Positions 7,177-7,612 of a stretch of DNA of 7,612 nt are shown in pieces. The stretch's first letter is position 1, and the number at the start of each line of letters is the position of its first letter. The stretch comes from Chryseobacterium gleum. Lineage in GTDB: Bacteria; Bacteroidota; Bacteroidia; Flavobacteriales_D; Crocinitomicaceae. Where the stretch lies: NCBI GenBank assembly GCA_943326825.2, contig CALPUT020000113.1:1-7612 (forward strand). The letters are read 5' to 3'. Below the pieces are notes generated by a model. It worked only from the letters and a program-made list of their open reading frames with translations. It did not search any database and had not been told where the DNA came from. Position numbers and translations under genes: made by a program.

Positions 7177-7449
7177 ATGGAAAACTTTTACACCTATATC
7201 ATCTACAGCGAAGTCTTTGATAAATATTATAAAGGATTCTCTACAAATCCTAAACAAAGACTTATACAACACAATCTTGGCGAAAGTAAATTCACTTCTA
7301 ATTTTGGACCCTGGAAATTAGTGCATGTTGAAATTTTTAATTCAAAAAAAGACGCACTTATTAGAGAGAAAAAATTAAAAAAATACTCGAAAGCGCAAAT
7401 TATTGAATTATCAAACTCACAATTAAATAAAATTAATGAACTAGGTTAG
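7177..7449 (+). CDS. Small single-domain GIY-YIG nuclease (URI/YhbQ-like)
   Basis: The 90-residue protein is almost entirely one GIY-YIG domain, the fold of UvrC's N-terminal nuclease, some homing endonucleases and YhbQ-type proteins. The signature is degenerate: YTYIIYS (5-11) replaces GIY and YYKG (17-20) replaces YIG. The catalytic Arg (R28 in NPKQRLIQHN), H32 and the metal-binding Glu (E64 in ALIREKKLKKYS) are kept, so it may be active. There is no separate DNA-binding domain, only a basic C-terminal tail. The ATG at 7177 begins directly at the domain and has no Shine-Dalgarno. No good promoter lies in the 20 nt after the tRNA terminator, so expression probably depends on read-through. 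The stop codon (TAG, 7447-7449) lies within GGTTAGAAT, which is copied from the tRNA-Asp D-arm. The substrate is unknown; DNA at the tRNA-Asp locus is a reasonable guess. Confidence 0.88.
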   Translation: MENFYTYIIYSEVFDKYYKGFSTNPKQRLIQHNLGESKFTSNFGPWKLVHVEIFNSKKDALIREKKLKKYSKAQIIELSNSQLNKINELG

Positions 7450-7507
7450 AATACCGACCTGTCATCCCCAAGAGACTTGGGGACGGGTTCGAGTCCCGTC
7501 CAGACCG
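7444..7507 (+). pseudogene. Broken partial copy of tRNA-Asp (D-arm to 3' end)
   Basis: Positions 7444-7464 match tRNA-Asp 7022-7042 at 19 of 21 bases (GGTTAGAAT.CCG.CCTGTCA), including the GTC anticodon. From 7484 onward the copy is identical to the tRNA through the acceptor 3' strand CCAGACC and discriminator G. The 5' acceptor strand and most of the D-arm are absent, and the 3' anticodon stem and variable loop are replaced by a palindrome. No cloverleaf can form, so it is not a working tRNA, although an intact T-arm is kept. Confidence 0.88.
7465..7483 (+). repeat. 19-nt palindrome inside the tRNA-Asp copy
   Basis: TCCCCAAG (7465-7472) and CTTGGGGA (7476-7483) form a perfect 8-bp stem with an AGA loop. 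It sits exactly between the two tRNA-like segments and takes the place of 12 tRNA bases (7043-7054), which accounts for the 7-nt change in spacing between the copies. It is more G+C-rich than its surroundings. Confidence 0.85.
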
Positions 7508-7585
7508 CTTTTAAAGTATAGCTTATATGGCTGTAAGCTTAGAAACCCTAATAGAGTATCAATTTCTATTAGGGTTTTGTTTTTT
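7484..7585 (+). repeat. 102-bp perfect direct repeat, copy 2
   Basis: Identical to 7055-7156 (T-arm, acceptor 3' strand, TGGC-loop hairpin at 7520-7539, terminator, T tract). The lack of any difference over 102 bp points to a recent duplication or to ongoing gene conversion, whereas the tRNA part just upstream has diverged. Confidence 0.95.
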
Positions 7586-7587
7586 TT
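7543..7587 (+). terminator. Second copy of the tRNA-Asp terminator, serving the GIY-YIG gene
   Basis: The same 13-bp stem (7543-7555 with 7565-7577), loop and T tract as at 7114-7156, with eight T in a row at the end. It should end any transcript that covers the GIY-YIG gene and tRNA fragment. The last 25 bases of the window after it (7588-7612) show no feature. Confidence 0.88.
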
Positions 7588-7612
7588 CACCTATTTACCA
7601 TTTGTTAATACA

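Larger units (their letters stand above)
7157..7585 (+). mobile_element. Putative tRNA-Asp-associated GIY-YIG cassette (429 bp)
   Basis: One unit consisting of the GIY-YIG gene, a partial tRNA-Asp copy carrying a 19-nt palindrome, and an exact copy of the tRNA hairpins and terminator. Its right end (7484-7585) duplicates 7055-7156, so the left boundary is set by the end of copy 1. The arrangement resembles a small element inserted at or behind a tRNA gene, with its own copy of the target's 3' end. No integrase, transposase or terminal inverted repeats are present. Mobility is inferred from the layout and the nuclease family, not shown. Confidence 0.5.

Noticed and set aside
7024..7272. 82-codon open frame on the minus strand running through the tRNA-Asp gene
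   Set aside because: Its C-terminal residues (DGTRTRDLRRDRAAF) are simply the antisense translation of tRNA-Asp, a common false prediction, and the remainder overlaps the well-supported GIY-YIG gene.
7444..7507. A second functional tRNA-Asp or an unusual tRNA with a long variable arm
   Set aside because: The 5' acceptor strand and D-stem are missing, and the anticodon stem cannot pair after the palindrome replacement, so no cloverleaf forms.
7055..7585. CRISPR-like repeat array
   Set aside because: There are only two long repeats, they are tRNA and terminator sequence, and the spacer between them is a coding gene.

Overview
The window reads as chromosomal DNA of a Bacteroidota species, most likely from the Flavobacteriales. 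The evidence is strongly AT-rich coding and intergenic sequence, A-rich stretches instead of Shine-Dalgarno sites before the start codons, and two good matches to the Bacteroidota promoter (a TTG near -33 and TAnnTTTG near -7, here TATCTTTG). The encoded proteins also look like those of this group. I cannot name genus or species from sequence alone.

Left half, all on the minus strand (transcription runs right to left): ychF (3674-4771), then fah for fumarylacetoacetase (2228-3499), then a bifunctional RelA/SpoT-type (p)ppGpp synthetase/hydrolase (2220 to the left edge). The last gene fills the first 2.2 kb and is complete except for its stop codon, which must lie at or just beyond the left edge. 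fah and rel are 7 nt apart and almost certainly cotranscribed. ychF has its own promoter and is separated from fah by 174 nt holding a terminator-like hairpin.

Right half, plus strand: a membrane-anchored SRPBCC-fold protein (4919-5452) and a secreted M28-family zinc peptidase resembling carboxypeptidase Q (5456-6820), 3 nt apart. A consensus promoter, a roughly 85-nt leader and an intact tRNA-Asp(GTC) at 7005-7078 with a strong terminator follow.

The unusual part is 7005-7585. Behind tRNA-Asp sits a 90-codon GIY-YIG nuclease gene. It is followed by a second, broken copy of the 3' two thirds of the same tRNA and by an exact second copy of the downstream hairpins and terminator. The two copies share a perfect 102-bp direct repeat (7055-7156 and 7484-7585, 429 bp apart). 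In the second copy the 3' side of the anticodon stem and the variable region are replaced by a 19-nt palindrome, and the stop codon of the nuclease gene falls inside tRNA-derived sequence. This looks like a small tRNA-targeting nuclease cassette that carries a copy of its target's 3' end, so that insertion or loss leaves the tRNA gene whole.

The remaining genes are ordinary housekeeping or catabolic genes. No stretch over 300 bases lacks a gene; the longest gaps are 3500-3673, 4772-4918 and 6821-7004.
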